DNA of 34,964 nucleotides from Burkholderia sp. E7m39 (GTDB taxonomy: Bacteria; Pseudomonadota; Gammaproteobacteria; Burkholderiales; Burkholderiaceae): the NCBI GenBank assembly GCA_001319865.1, contig BBSL01000048.1, positions 1 to 34,964 on the forward strand. The letters run 5' to 3'. The position numbers and the translations under genes are program-made. How positions within the stretch are numbered: position 1 is the first letter of the stretch; each line of letters opens with the position of its first letter. The notes beneath the pieces are model-generated. The model was not told the origin of the DNA. It saw nothing but the letters and a program-made list of their open reading frames with translations, and did no database searches. Positions 19,573 through 27,986 of this stretch are shown here, piece by piece.

Positions 19573-19602
19573 GTATTGTACAATACGATGGTTTACTGAA
19601 AA
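19573..19602. promoter_or_regulatory. Palindromic bidirectional promoter region between engB and the cytochrome gene
   Basis: GTATTGTACAATAC (19573-19586) is a perfect 14-base palindrome containing TACAAT on both strands. On the - strand TTTTCA (19602-19597), a 16-base spacer and TACAAT (19580-19575) make a plausible engB promoter. On the + strand TACAAT or TACGAT (19584-19589) could serve the cytochrome gene, with no good -35. The symmetry also suits a dimeric regulator. Two small GC hairpins (19608-19627, 19629-19644) follow in the cytochrome leader. Confidence 0.5.
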
Positions 19603-19696
19603 CCTGAGAGGCCGCCGCGCGGGCCTCCGCGGCCAGCCGGCCGCTGTCGTATTTTGCAGAACCTCTAATTCCCACAAGACGAAACAGGGTGTGCGA

Positions 19697-20350
19697 ATGA
19701 ATCGACTGGGCAAGGTACTGGTGGTACTTCACACAGCAGCAAGTCTTTCAGGTTTGGCAGTACAGGCAAGGGCAGCAGATCAGGCAAAGCCGGATTTGAA
19801 TCGGGGGCAGGCAATCGCGGCGCAGGTGTGCGCTTCATGTCACGGTGCGGATGGCAATAGCGCGGGCGGCGCGTATCCGAAGCTCGCCGGCCAGCATCCC
19901 GAATATCTCGTCAAGCAGCTCAAGGATTTCAAAACACAACCCGGCGCGAAGCAGCCCGCCCGCAACAATGCGATCATGGCAGGCATGGTCGCGGCCTTGA
20001 CTGATCAGGACATGGTCAACGTGGCGGCGTATTTTGCGTCACAGACGCCGAAGCCCGGCTACGCGCACAACAAGGACACCGTGCCGCTCGGGCAAAAGAT
20101 CTATCGCGCGGGCATCGCCGACAAGGGCGTGCCTGCCTGCGCGAGTTGCCACGGGCCGACGGGCCAGGGGATTCCGTCGCAGTATCCGCGCCTGTCGGGA
20201 CAGTGGGCCGAATACACGGTGGCGCAACTGAACGCGTTTACGCAGGGAGCGGGCGCGCGCAACAACAACGAGGCGATGCACGCTATTGCATCGCGCTTGT
20301 CGGATAGCGAGATCAAGGCTGTCGCCGATTACATCGCGGGCTTGCATTAA
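19697..20350 (+). CDS. Diheme cytochrome c4-type protein
   Basis: A 217-residue exported protein with a signal peptide (about 1-26, cut after QARA) and two cytochrome c domains. The first has CASCH at residues 45-49, the second CASCH at 148-152. Methionines suited to be axial ligands occur in NAIMAGM (94/97) and NEAMHAIA (194). This is the layout of cytochrome c4, a periplasmic electron carrier to terminal oxidases. The longer open frame from 19505 lacks a signal peptide, so the ATG at 19697 is chosen. It lies directly before the System II maturation genes that would attach its hemes. Confidence 0.93.
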   Translation: MNRLGKVLVVLHTAASLSGLAVQARAADQAKPDLNRGQAIAAQVCASCHGADGNSAGGAYPKLAGQHPEYLVKQLKDFKTQPGAKQPARNNAIMAGMVAALTDQDMVNVAAYFASQTPKPGYAHNKDTVPLGQKIYRAGIADKGVPACASCHGPTGQGIPSQYPRLSGQWAEYTVAQLNAFTQGAGARNNNEAMHAIASRLSDSEIKAVADYIAGLH

Positions 20351-20369
20351 GAGTCCGTACGAAAGCGAA

Positions 20370-20390
20370 GCCGGCCATGCAACGGCCGGC
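20370..20390 (+). other. Hairpin after the cytochrome gene
   Basis: GCCGGCC (20370-20376) and GGCCGGC (20384-20390) with a 7-base loop. No T run follows, so it is probably an mRNA 3' stabiliser or part of a two-hairpin unit with the terminator just downstream. Confidence 0.45.
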
Positions 20391-20401
20391 GAGAAAACAA
20401 G

Positions 20402-20448
20402 AAAAGGGTGAGGGAATCGCAGCGAGCGATGTCCCTGCACCCTTTTTT
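20402..20448 (+). terminator. Long 19-bp intrinsic terminator between the cytochrome gene and resB
   Basis: AAAAGGGTGAGGGAATCGC (20402-20420) pairs with the strand at 20426-20446 around the loop AGCGA, with two single bulged G residues (20431 and 20437). A T run (20443-20448) follows. It ends about 20 bases before the resB ATG, leaving almost no room for a resB promoter, so read-through or attenuation is likely. Confidence 0.8.
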
Positions 20449-20468
20449 GCTGTTCAGTCGGAGTTTGA

Positions 20469-22700
20469 ATGAGCGTCACCACGTCGGGTCTGGAGTTGAA
20501 GTCGCGGCAGCGCTTCGTGCGCACGTCGGTCGAATTGCTGAGTTCGATGCGCTTTGCGATTGCGCTGCTCGTGATCCTGTCGATCGCGAGCATCATCGGC
20601 ACGGTGCTCACGCAGGACGACCCGTATCCGAACTACGTCAACCAGTTCGGCCCGTTCTGGGCGGACATCTTCCGCTCGCTGAGCCTGTACAACGTGTACA
20701 GCGCCTGGTGGTTCATGCTGATCCTCGGCTTTCTCGTCCTGTCGGTCTCGCTGTGCGTGATCCGCAACGCGCCGAAGATGATCGCCGATGCGAAAAGCTG
20801 GAAAGACAAGGTCCGCGAAGGCAGCCTGCGCGCGTTCCATCACAAGGGCGAGTTCGACGTGCCGGGCGCGACGCGCGCGCAGGCCGCGCAGATGCTCGGC
20901 AAGCTGTCGGCCAAGCTCGGCTACAAGTACGTGACGCGCGAAAGCGAAGGCGCGACGCTGATCGCCGCGAAGCGCGGCGCGCTCACCAAGCTCGGCTATA
21001 TCTCGGCGCACCTTGCGATCGTCATCATCTGTATCGGCGGGCTGCTCGACAGCAATCTGCCCATCAAGCTGCAAATGTGGCTGTTCGACAAGACGCCGAT
21101 CCGCAGCAACACCGTCATCAACGACATTGCGCCGGAACACCGGCTGGCGCAGGGCAATCCGACTTTCCGCGGCTACGCGTGGGTGCCTGAAGGCCAGCAT
21201 GTGTCGACGGCGATCCTGAACCAGCAGGACGGCTCGCTGATTCAGGACTTGCCGTTCTCGATCGAACTGAAGAAATTCATCGTCGACTACTACTCGACGG
21301 GCATGCCGAAGCTGTTCGCCAGCGACATCGTCGTGATCGACCACAAGACGGGCGCGCGCATTCCGGCGCGCGTCGAGGTGAACAAGCCGTTCGAGTACGA
21401 AGGCGTATCGATCTACCAGTCGAGCTTCCAGGACGGCGGCTCGCAGATGCAGATGACGGCCTGGCCGATGACGGGCAGCAACACCCACACCGAGCCGTTC
21501 AACGGCGAGATCGGCGGCTCCAGGGTGTTGAATGCGTCGATGCCCGGCGCGGACGGCCAGACCGTCGAGTTCGCCGATTTCCGCGCGATCAACGTCGAGA
21601 ACATTTCGAACGGCAATGGCGAGAACGACGCGCGCGGCGTGGCCGCGCACCAGTCGCTGAAGGAAGCGTTCGACGAGCGCCTCGGCTCCGGCGCGAAGAC
21701 GTCCAAGCCTGTCGATCTGCGCAACGTGGGCCCGTCGGTGCAGTACAAGGTTCGCGATAAGGATGGCCAGGCGCGCGAGTACAACAACTACATGCTGCCC
21801 GTCGACGTGAACGGCGAACGCGTGTTCCTCGCCGGCATGCGCGCGAATCCCGACGATCCGTTCCGCTACCTGCGCATTCCCGCCGACGCGGGCGGCACGG
21901 TCACCGAGTGGATGCGCATGCGCGCGGCGCTCGCGGACCCGGCCATTCGCGCGCAGGCGGCGCGCGACTTTGCGCAGCGCTCGGTGCAGTCGAATGCGGA
22001 CTTGCAGAAGCATCTGGAAGAAAGCGCATCGCGCGTGCTGACGCTTTTCGCGGGCGACGACCCGACGCTCGGCAACGCGGCCAATGGTCAGAAGATTGGC
22101 GGTTTCCAGGCGGTCGCCGCGTTCATCGACCGCTCTGTCCCGAAGGGCGAGCAGGAGAAGGCGGCAGGACTCTTGCTTCGCATGCTGGAGGGCTCGATGT
22201 GGGACGTGTGGCAACTCGCGCGCAAGCAGGCGGGAGAAGGCCCGGCGAGCGTCGACGCGACTACGAGCCGGTTCGTCCAGAGCTCGATCAACGCGATTTC
22301 AGACAGCTTTTTGTACGGTTCGCCCGTCTTTTTGCAACTCGACTCCTTCAAGCAGGTGCAAGCTTCGGTATTTCAGTTGACGCGCGCACCGGGCAAAAAA
22401 GTCGTGTATCTTGGCAGCCTGCTCCTCGTATTGGGCATCTTTTCGATGTTCTATGTCCGTGAACGGCGCCTGTGGTTCTGGCTCAAGGACGCTGTCGGGC
22501 GCGACGGCGTGACTGTCGTAATGGCGATGTCGACGGCGCGCAAGACGTTCGACTTCGAGAAGGAGTTTGCCCAGACGCGCGAAGCCGTCGGTGCGGCGCT
22601 GGGCGGCAAGGCTGTCGAAGCCGATCGCGCCCACGAGGCAACGGCCGCCGCTCCCGCAACGAGCGAAGCGACCGCGGATTCCCCCGATTCGACCCGGTAA
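20469..22700 (+). CDS. resB: Cytochrome c biogenesis protein ResB/Ccs1
   Basis: ResB (Ccs1) with CcsA forms the System II cytochrome c synthase, which exports heme and attaches it to CXXCH motifs. The 743-residue product has membrane segments at about 27-49, 77-98, 177-197 and 644-664. A large periplasmic domain lies between the third and fourth. The N-terminal RFVRTSVELLSSMRFAIALL is typical of the family. GGAG (20460-20463) precedes the ATG. It is followed after four bases by the ccsA-type partner. The C-terminal tail is Ala-rich and variable. Confidence 0.93.
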   Translation: MSVTTSGLELKSRQRFVRTSVELLSSMRFAIALLVILSIASIIGTVLTQDDPYPNYVNQFGPFWADIFRSLSLYNVYSAWWFMLILGFLVLSVSLCVIRNAPKMIADAKSWKDKVREGSLRAFHHKGEFDVPGATRAQAAQMLGKLSAKLGYKYVTRESEGATLIAAKRGALTKLGYISAHLAIVIICIGGLLDSNLPIKLQMWLFDKTPIRSNTVINDIAPEHRLAQGNPTFRGYAWVPEGQHVSTAILNQQDGSLIQDLPFSIELKKFIVDYYSTGMPKLFASDIVVIDHKTGARIPARVEVNKPFEYEGVSIYQSSFQDGGSQMQMTAWPMTGSNTHTEPFNGEIGGSRVLNASMPGADGQTVEFADFRAINVENISNGNGENDARGVAAHQSLKEAFDERLGSGAKTSKPVDLRNVGPSVQYKVRDKDGQAREYNNYMLPVDVNGERVFLAGMRANPDDPFRYLRIPADAGGTVTEWMRMRAALADPAIRAQAARDFAQRSVQSNADLQKHLEESASRVLTLFAGDDPTLGNAANGQKIGGFQAVAAFIDRSVPKGEQEKAAGLLLRMLEGSMWDVWQLARKQAGEGPASVDATTSRFVQSSINAISDSFLYGSPVFLQLDSFKQVQASVFQLTRAPGKKVVYLGSLLLVLGIFSMFYVRERRLWFWLKDAVGRDGVTVVMAMSTARKTFDFEKEFAQTREAVGAALGGKAVEADRAHEATAAAPATSEATADSPDSTR

Positions 22701-22704
22701 GAAC

Positions 22705-23925
22705 ATGGACTTGACCCAAGTTACCTCATCCTCGCGCGCGAAGCCGAGCGCCGATACGGCGACGCATTCCGCCCCGTATTTGCCCGCCGATTCGACGCTG
22801 CTGGACGAACGCCCGTTTCTGAAGCGCCTTGGCCTGTTCGACTGGCTATTCGCGCTGGCAATGGTCGCGGGCGCGGGATTCGCGTTGTCGCGCTATCACG
22901 AGTACATGAATTACTACGACAAGCTGGTGCTGGTGTGCTCGGTGCCTGCTTTCGTCGTGCTCGGCTGGCGCTGGAAGCCGGCGCGTCTGTTGATGGCGAG
23001 CATCGCCGTGCTGTCGCTGTTCTCGATCCAGATTTACGGCGGCGACTTGACCCGCGCCGATCACGCGTTCTTCCTCAAGTATTTCCTGTCGAGCCAGTCG
23101 GCCATCCTGTGGATGAGCGCGCTGTTCGTGCTGGCCACGCTGTTCTACTGGATCGGCATGCTGACGCGCTCGGCGACGGGCGCCGCGATCGGCTCCAGGA
23201 TGACGTGGGTCGCCGTGCTGATGGGCTTCGTCGGGCTGATGGTGCGCTGGTACGAGTCGTATCTGATCGGCTCGGACGTCGGCCATATTCCTATTTCGAA
23301 CCTGTACGAAGTGTTCGTGCTGTTCAGTTTGATCACAGCGCTGTTTTACCTGTACTACGAGCAACACTACAACACGCGCTCGCTTGGTGCGTTCGTGCTG
23401 CTGGTGATCAGTGCCGCCGTCGGCTTCCTGATGTGGTATTCGATCGCGCGCGACGCGCAGCAGATCCAGCCGCTCGTGCCCGCGCTGCAAAGCTGGTGGA
23501 TGAAGATTCACGTGCCTGCGAACTTCATCGGCTATGGCAGCTTTGCGCTGTCGGCGATGGTCGGAGTGTCTTACCTGATGAAGGAGCGCGGCGTGCTCGC
23601 CGACCGTCTGCCGACGCTCGACGTACTCGACGACGTCATGTACAAGTCGATCGCCGTCGGTTTCGCGTTCTTCACGATCGCGACGATTCTCGGCGCGCTG
23701 TGGGCCGCCGAAGCGTGGGGAGGCTACTGGAGCTGGGACCCGAAGGAAACGTGGGCGCTGATCGTCTGGCTGAACTACGCGGCGTGGCTGCATATGCGTC
23801 TGATGAAAGGGCTGCGCGGCGCCGTCGCTGCGTGGTGGGCGCTGACGGGGCTGCTGGTGACGACCTTCGCGTTCCTCGGCGTCAACATGTTCCTGTCGGG
23901 GCTGCATAGTTACGGCAAGCTGTAA
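22705..23925 (+). CDS. ccsB: Cytochrome c biogenesis protein CcsA/CcsB (ResC), heme handling
   Basis: Polytopic heme-handling partner of ResB. The product is 406 residues with about eight membrane helices. The periplasmic WWD motif is seen as WGGYWSWDPKETWALI from Trp338, followed by LNYAAWLHMRL. Histidines flank it in EQHYN, KIHVPA and the final GLHSYGKL. The longer open frame from 22567 lies inside resB. The ATG at 22705, four bases after the resB stop, fits the family start. Names differ between databases (ccsA, ccsB, resC). Confidence 0.93.
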   Translation: MDLTQVTSSSRAKPSADTATHSAPYLPADSTLLDERPFLKRLGLFDWLFALAMVAGAGFALSRYHEYMNYYDKLVLVCSVPAFVVLGWRWKPARLLMASIAVLSLFSIQIYGGDLTRADHAFFLKYFLSSQSAILWMSALFVLATLFYWIGMLTRSATGAAIGSRMTWVAVLMGFVGLMVRWYESYLIGSDVGHIPISNLYEVFVLFSLITALFYLYYEQHYNTRSLGAFVLLVISAAVGFLMWYSIARDAQQIQPLVPALQSWWMKIHVPANFIGYGSFALSAMVGVSYLMKERGVLADRLPTLDVLDDVMYKSIAVGFAFFTIATILGALWAAEAWGGYWSWDPKETWALIVWLNYAAWLHMRLMKGLRGAVAAWWALTGLLVTTFAFLGVNMFLSGLHSYGKL

Positions 23926-23958
23926 GCGCTGCCGCGCCGGATAGCTGCAACCCGCCGC

Positions 23959-23993
23959 AAAACCGCCGCGTGCACTGCACCGGCGGTTTTTTT
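23959..23993 (+). terminator. Terminator after the System II genes
   Basis: AAAACCGCCG (23959-23968) and CGGCGGTTTT (23981-23990) form a 10-bp stem, with a 12-base loop that can itself pair, followed by T to 23993. About 110 bases of leader then precede msrP; no clear promoter was recognised there. Confidence 0.88.
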
Positions 23994-24102
23994 ATGTCGA
24001 CGTGGAAGATTTAAGCACCGCTTGTGTTAACAGAACGGTGACCGCGAAGCGCGAGTCGAAAGGACAGTGATCGGGCCAGAATGCCCAGCAAGGAGTTTCA
24101 GC

Positions 24103-25097
<995 letters not shown>

Positions 25098-25098
<1 letters not shown>

Positions 25099-25820
25099 TG
25101 ACGACGCGCATGGCATCCGACACCACACGAAGCGCGAATCCCGGCAGCGGCGCGCGCATGGCCACGCCTGCTCCGAAGCCTGCCGTTTCTTCGCGCACGA
25201 AGGCGGCGGGGAGCCGCTGGATCGTGCCCGCGAAGGTCGCTGTTTTCGTCGCGGCGCTCTATCCGCTTGCGCGCATCGTGCTGTTCGGCTTCACGGACCG
25301 GCTGGGCGCGAATCCCATCGAGTTCATCACCCGTTCGACGGGACTGTGGACGCTCATCTTCCTCTGCATCACGCTCGCGGTGACGCCGCTGCGCAAGCTG
25401 ACGGGCTGGAACGCGCTGCTGCGCTTTCGGCGGATGCTCGGCCTGTATGCGTTTTTCTACGGCGCGCTGCATTTCACGACGTACTTCTGGTTCGACAAGT
25501 GGTTCGATATCGCCGAGATCGTGAAGGACATCGGCAAGCGGCCGTTCATCACCGTCGGCTTCGCGGCCTTCGTGCTGCTGATACCGCTCGCTGTCACGTC
25601 GCCGAAAGCGATGGTGCGCAAGCTCGGACGGCGCTGGCAGACGTTGCATCGCGCGATCTACCCCATCGCAGCGCTCGCGATGCTGCATTTCTGGTGGATG
25701 AAGGCGGGCAAGCACGACCTGATCTTGCCGAAGATCTACGGCGCGATCGTAATCGTGCTGCTGGGGTGGCGCGCGCTCATCTGGGCACGGGACAGGCTCA
25801 GGCAACATTCGCGAGCCTGA
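25098..25820 (+). CDS. msrQ: MsrQ (YedZ), membrane heme subunit of the MsrPQ system
   Basis: MsrQ is a six-helix inner membrane protein with b heme that passes electrons from the quinone pool or flavin reductase to MsrP. The product is 240 residues. Family features are TGLWTLIFLCITLAVTPLR, the FRRMLGLYAFFYGALHFTTY helix with its histidine, and the WQTLHRAIYPIAALAMLHFW helix with two more. The first 40 residues are Thr/Ala/Pro-rich and poorly conserved, and in-frame ATGs at 25107 and 25158 are alternative starts. Coupled to msrP by a one-base overlap. Confidence 0.94.
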
Positions 25821-25849
25821 TCACACACTAGCGCGAGGTGGGCAACAAA

Positions 25850-25882
25850 AAAAGGCGATGCGTCGTGAGCGCATCGCCTTTT
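25850..25882. terminator. Bidirectional terminator between msrQ and lysA
   Basis: Perfect 13-bp stem AAAAGGCGATGCG (25850-25862) with CGCATCGCCTTTT (25870-25882), 7-base loop. Runs of A before and T after make it usable from both converging genes. Confidence 0.9.
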
Positions 25883-25907
25883 GTTTTGAGCGTGGAACGA
25901 AAGCGCT

Positions 25908-27176
25908 TCAGCTTCGATCCGGCAAAACCGATTCGCCCGCGAATAGATCTTTGATCTGTTCGCGCTTGCGCACGACATAGGCCTTGTCGCCGTCGACCAT
26001 TACCTCGGCGGCGCGCGTGCGCGTGTTGTAGTTCGAGCTCATCGCGAAACCGTACGCACCCGCCGAGCGCAGCGCGAGCAGATCGCCCGGTTCGATCGCG
26101 AGTTCGCGCTCGCGGCCCAGCCAGTCGCCGCTTTCGCACACGGGACCGACGACGTCGTAGACATGCTTGCCGTCGTCGCGCTGCACGACGGGCTCGATCG
26201 CGTGATAAGCCTCGTACATCGCGGGGCGCGCGAGATCGTTCATCGCTGCGTCGACGATCGCGAAGTTCTTTTCGGCGCCCGGCTTCAGGAACTCGACGCG
26301 CGTGAGCAGGATGCCTGCATTGCCGACCAGCGAGCGGCCCGGCTCGAAGTAGACTTCGCGATGACCATGGCCGCGCGCCTCGATCCGGTCGAGCAGCGTG
26401 CGCACGAAGTCGCCGATATCAGGCGGCGTTTCGTCGTCGTACGTGATGCCGAGGCCACCGCCCACGTCGATATGCCTGATCGTCACGCCGTCCGCCTCGA
26501 TTTGGGCGACGAGTTCGAGCAGCTTGTCGACGGCGTCCAGGTACGGCGCGACTTCCGTAATCTGCGAACCGATGTGGCAGTCGATGCCGACCACGTCGAG
26601 GTTCGTCATCGCGGCGGCGGCGCGATACGTGGCGCGCGCGTCGTCGAACGCGACGCCGAACTTGTTCGACTTGAGGCCCGTCGAGATGTATGGATGCGTC
26701 TTCGCGTCGACGTCGGGATTTACGCGCAGCGACACGGGCGCTTTTTTGCCCATCTCGCCCGCAACGGCATTCAGGCGGTCGAGTTCGGGAATCGACTCGA
26801 CGTTGAAGCACTTCACACCTGCTGCCAGCGCTTCGCGCATTTCCGCGACGCTCTTGCCGACGCCCGAAAATACGGTGTTGTCCGCTTTGCCGCCCGCCGC
26901 GAGCACGCGCGCGAGTTCGCCGCCCGACACGATGTCGAAGCCCGCGCCCATGCGCGCGAACAGGTTGAGCACGGCGAGGTTGCTGTTCGCCTTGACGGCG
27001 ACATGAACCGTCGCGCGCCGGCCGGCGCAGGCGTCTGCGTAGGCGTGCCACGCTTGCGTCAGGGCGGCGCGCGAATAGACGTAGAGCGGCGTGCCGAATT
27101 CTTCGGCAAGCGAAACGGCGGACACGCCTTCGGCGTGCAGCACGCCGTCGACGTAGGCAAAAGCGGAGTGAGTCAT
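25908..27176 (-). CDS. lysA: Diaminopimelate decarboxylase
   Basis: LysA decarboxylates meso-diaminopimelate to lysine using PLP, the last step of lysine synthesis. The product is 422 residues. The PLP lysine is Lys62 in HVAVKANSNLAVL. The glycine loop IDVGGGLGI and EPGRSLVGNAG phosphate-binding motif are present. Cys347 lies in GPVCESGDWLG, the substrate-contacting motif from the partner subunit of the dimer. The start at 27176 gives MTHSAFAYVDGVLHAEGV. It is nine bases downstream of lptM on the same strand, a common pairing in proteobacteria. Confidence 0.96.
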   Translation of the reverse strand: MTHSAFAYVDGVLHAEGVSAVSLAEEFGTPLYVYSRAALTQAWHAYADACAGRRATVHVAVKANSNLAVLNLFARMGAGFDIVSGGELARVLAAGGKADNTVFSGVGKSVAEMREALAAGVKCFNVESIPELDRLNAVAGEMGKKAPVSLRVNPDVDAKTHPYISTGLKSNKFGVAFDDARATYRAAAAMTNLDVVGIDCHIGSQITEVAPYLDAVDKLLELVAQIEADGVTIRHIDVGGGLGITYDDETPPDIGDFVRTLLDRIEARGHGHREVYFEPGRSLVGNAGILLTRVEFLKPGAEKNFAIVDAAMNDLARPAMYEAYHAIEPVVQRDDGKHVYDVVGPVCESGDWLGRERELAIEPGDLLALRSAGAYGFAMSSNYNTRTRAAEVMVDGDKAYVVRKREQIKDLFAGESVLPDRS

Positions 27177-27185
27177 GCGGCAGTC

Positions 27186-27536
27186 TTATTGAGCTTCGGA
27201 TGCGCCGGTCGCGGGTTGCGCGGGCGCATTCGAATTCGGCGCAGTGCGCAATTCGGTATCGGTCGACAGGGACAACGGCGTGCCCGACGTATCCGGAATG
27301 GAACCTTCGGCCGTATCGGCGTTGGATTTCGCCTGGTCGGACGAGGTCGGCTGGGTCTGCGCAGTGGGTTTGGCCGGAAGAGGCGGAACGGTCGGCAGAT
27401 AGAGCGAACCGCGTTGTCCGCAGCCGCTCAACGCGACACCTGCGACAATAGCCAGAGCCGCTACAATCGCGCGGGGGAATCCGCGGGGCGCTGACACATC
27501 ATTGGCAGCAGCGCTCATCCGGAAAACGACTCGCAT
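27186..27536 (-). CDS. lptM: Small lipoprotein LptM (YifL-like)
   Basis: A 116-residue lipoprotein precursor. The hydrophobic segment AIVAALAIVAGVALSG leads to the lipobox LSGC with the acylated Cys39, then GQRGSLYLP. This matches the GCGLKGPLYFP-type N-terminus of YifL, renamed LptM, which helps mature the LptD outer membrane translocon in E. coli. The rest is Pro/Thr/Ser/Ala-rich and probably disordered. A second ATG at 27518 would shorten the signal; GGGA upstream of 27536 favours the first. The link to lysA and divergent cyaY is the classic arrangement. Confidence 0.87.
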   Translation of the reverse strand: MRVVFRMSAAANDVSAPRGFPRAIVAALAIVAGVALSGCGQRGSLYLPTVPPLPAKPTAQTQPTSSDQAKSNADTAEGSIPDTSGTPLSLSTDTELRTAPNSNAPAQPATGASEAQ

Positions 27537-27571
27537 GACTGTCCCTGAATAATTAATCGCTGGAGTTTAGC

Positions 27572-27889
27572 ATGTCCGACAGTGAATACCTGAGCCGCGC
27601 CGAGGCTGTGCTCGCCGCCATCGAGCGCTCGCTCGACGATACCGATGCAGACATCGAGTTCGAACGCAGCGGCAACGTCTTGACGCTCGAATTCGAGAAC
27701 GGCACGAAGATCATCGTGAACCTGCAGCCGCCGATGCAGGAAATCTGGATCGCCGCGAAGTCGGGCGGATATCACTTCCGTTTCGTCGACGGCGAATGGC
27801 GCGACACGCGCAACGGCAGCGAGTTTTACGCGGCGCTGTCCGAATACGCGACGCAGCAGGCGGGAGAACCGGTGCAGTTCGCGCCGTAA
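27572..27889 (+). CDS. cyaY: Iron-sulfur cluster assembly protein CyaY (bacterial frataxin)
   Basis: CyaY binds iron and modulates the IscS desulfurase during Fe-S cluster assembly. The product is 105 residues, the family length. The acidic first helix ([19 protein letters not shown]) supplies the iron-binding face. The sheet follows with [19 protein letters not shown] and the Trp-containing [19 protein letters not shown] (27562-27565) precedes the ATG. It is divergent from lptM-lysA with only 35 bases between, which hold an A/T patch (AATAATTAAT) but no promoter I can assign. Confidence 0.95.
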   Translation: MSDSEYLSRAEAVLAAIERSLDDTDADIEFERSGNVLTLEFENGTKIIVNLQPPMQEIWIAAKSGGYHFRFVDGEWRDTRNGSEFYAALSEYATQQAGEPVQFAP

Positions 27890-27925
27890 GCCCACCGGAA
27901 AGACACGCATCAGGCGGGTCGCGCA

Positions 27926-27969
27926 AAAACAAAAAGCCGCCGCGTTCTTCACGCGGCGGCTTTGTTTTG
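27926..27969. terminator. Bidirectional terminator between cyaY and mrcA
   Basis: Perfect 13-bp stem (27933-27945 with 27951-27963), 5-base loop TCTTC, flanked by AAAAAC on the left and TTTGTTTT on the right, so it works for both converging genes. Confidence 0.9.
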
Positions 27970-27986
27970 CAGGCCGTTCGGCGAGC

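Noticed and set aside
20454..22214. 586-codon - strand open frame opposite resB
   Set aside because: Arg/Ala/His-rich shadow of resB; no recognisable domain or ribosome binding site.
26163..27494. 443-codon + strand open frame opposite lysA
   Set aside because: It is an antisense shadow caused by high third-position GC. The composition is Arg/Val/Asp-rich without any family pattern, and lysA on the other strand is clear.
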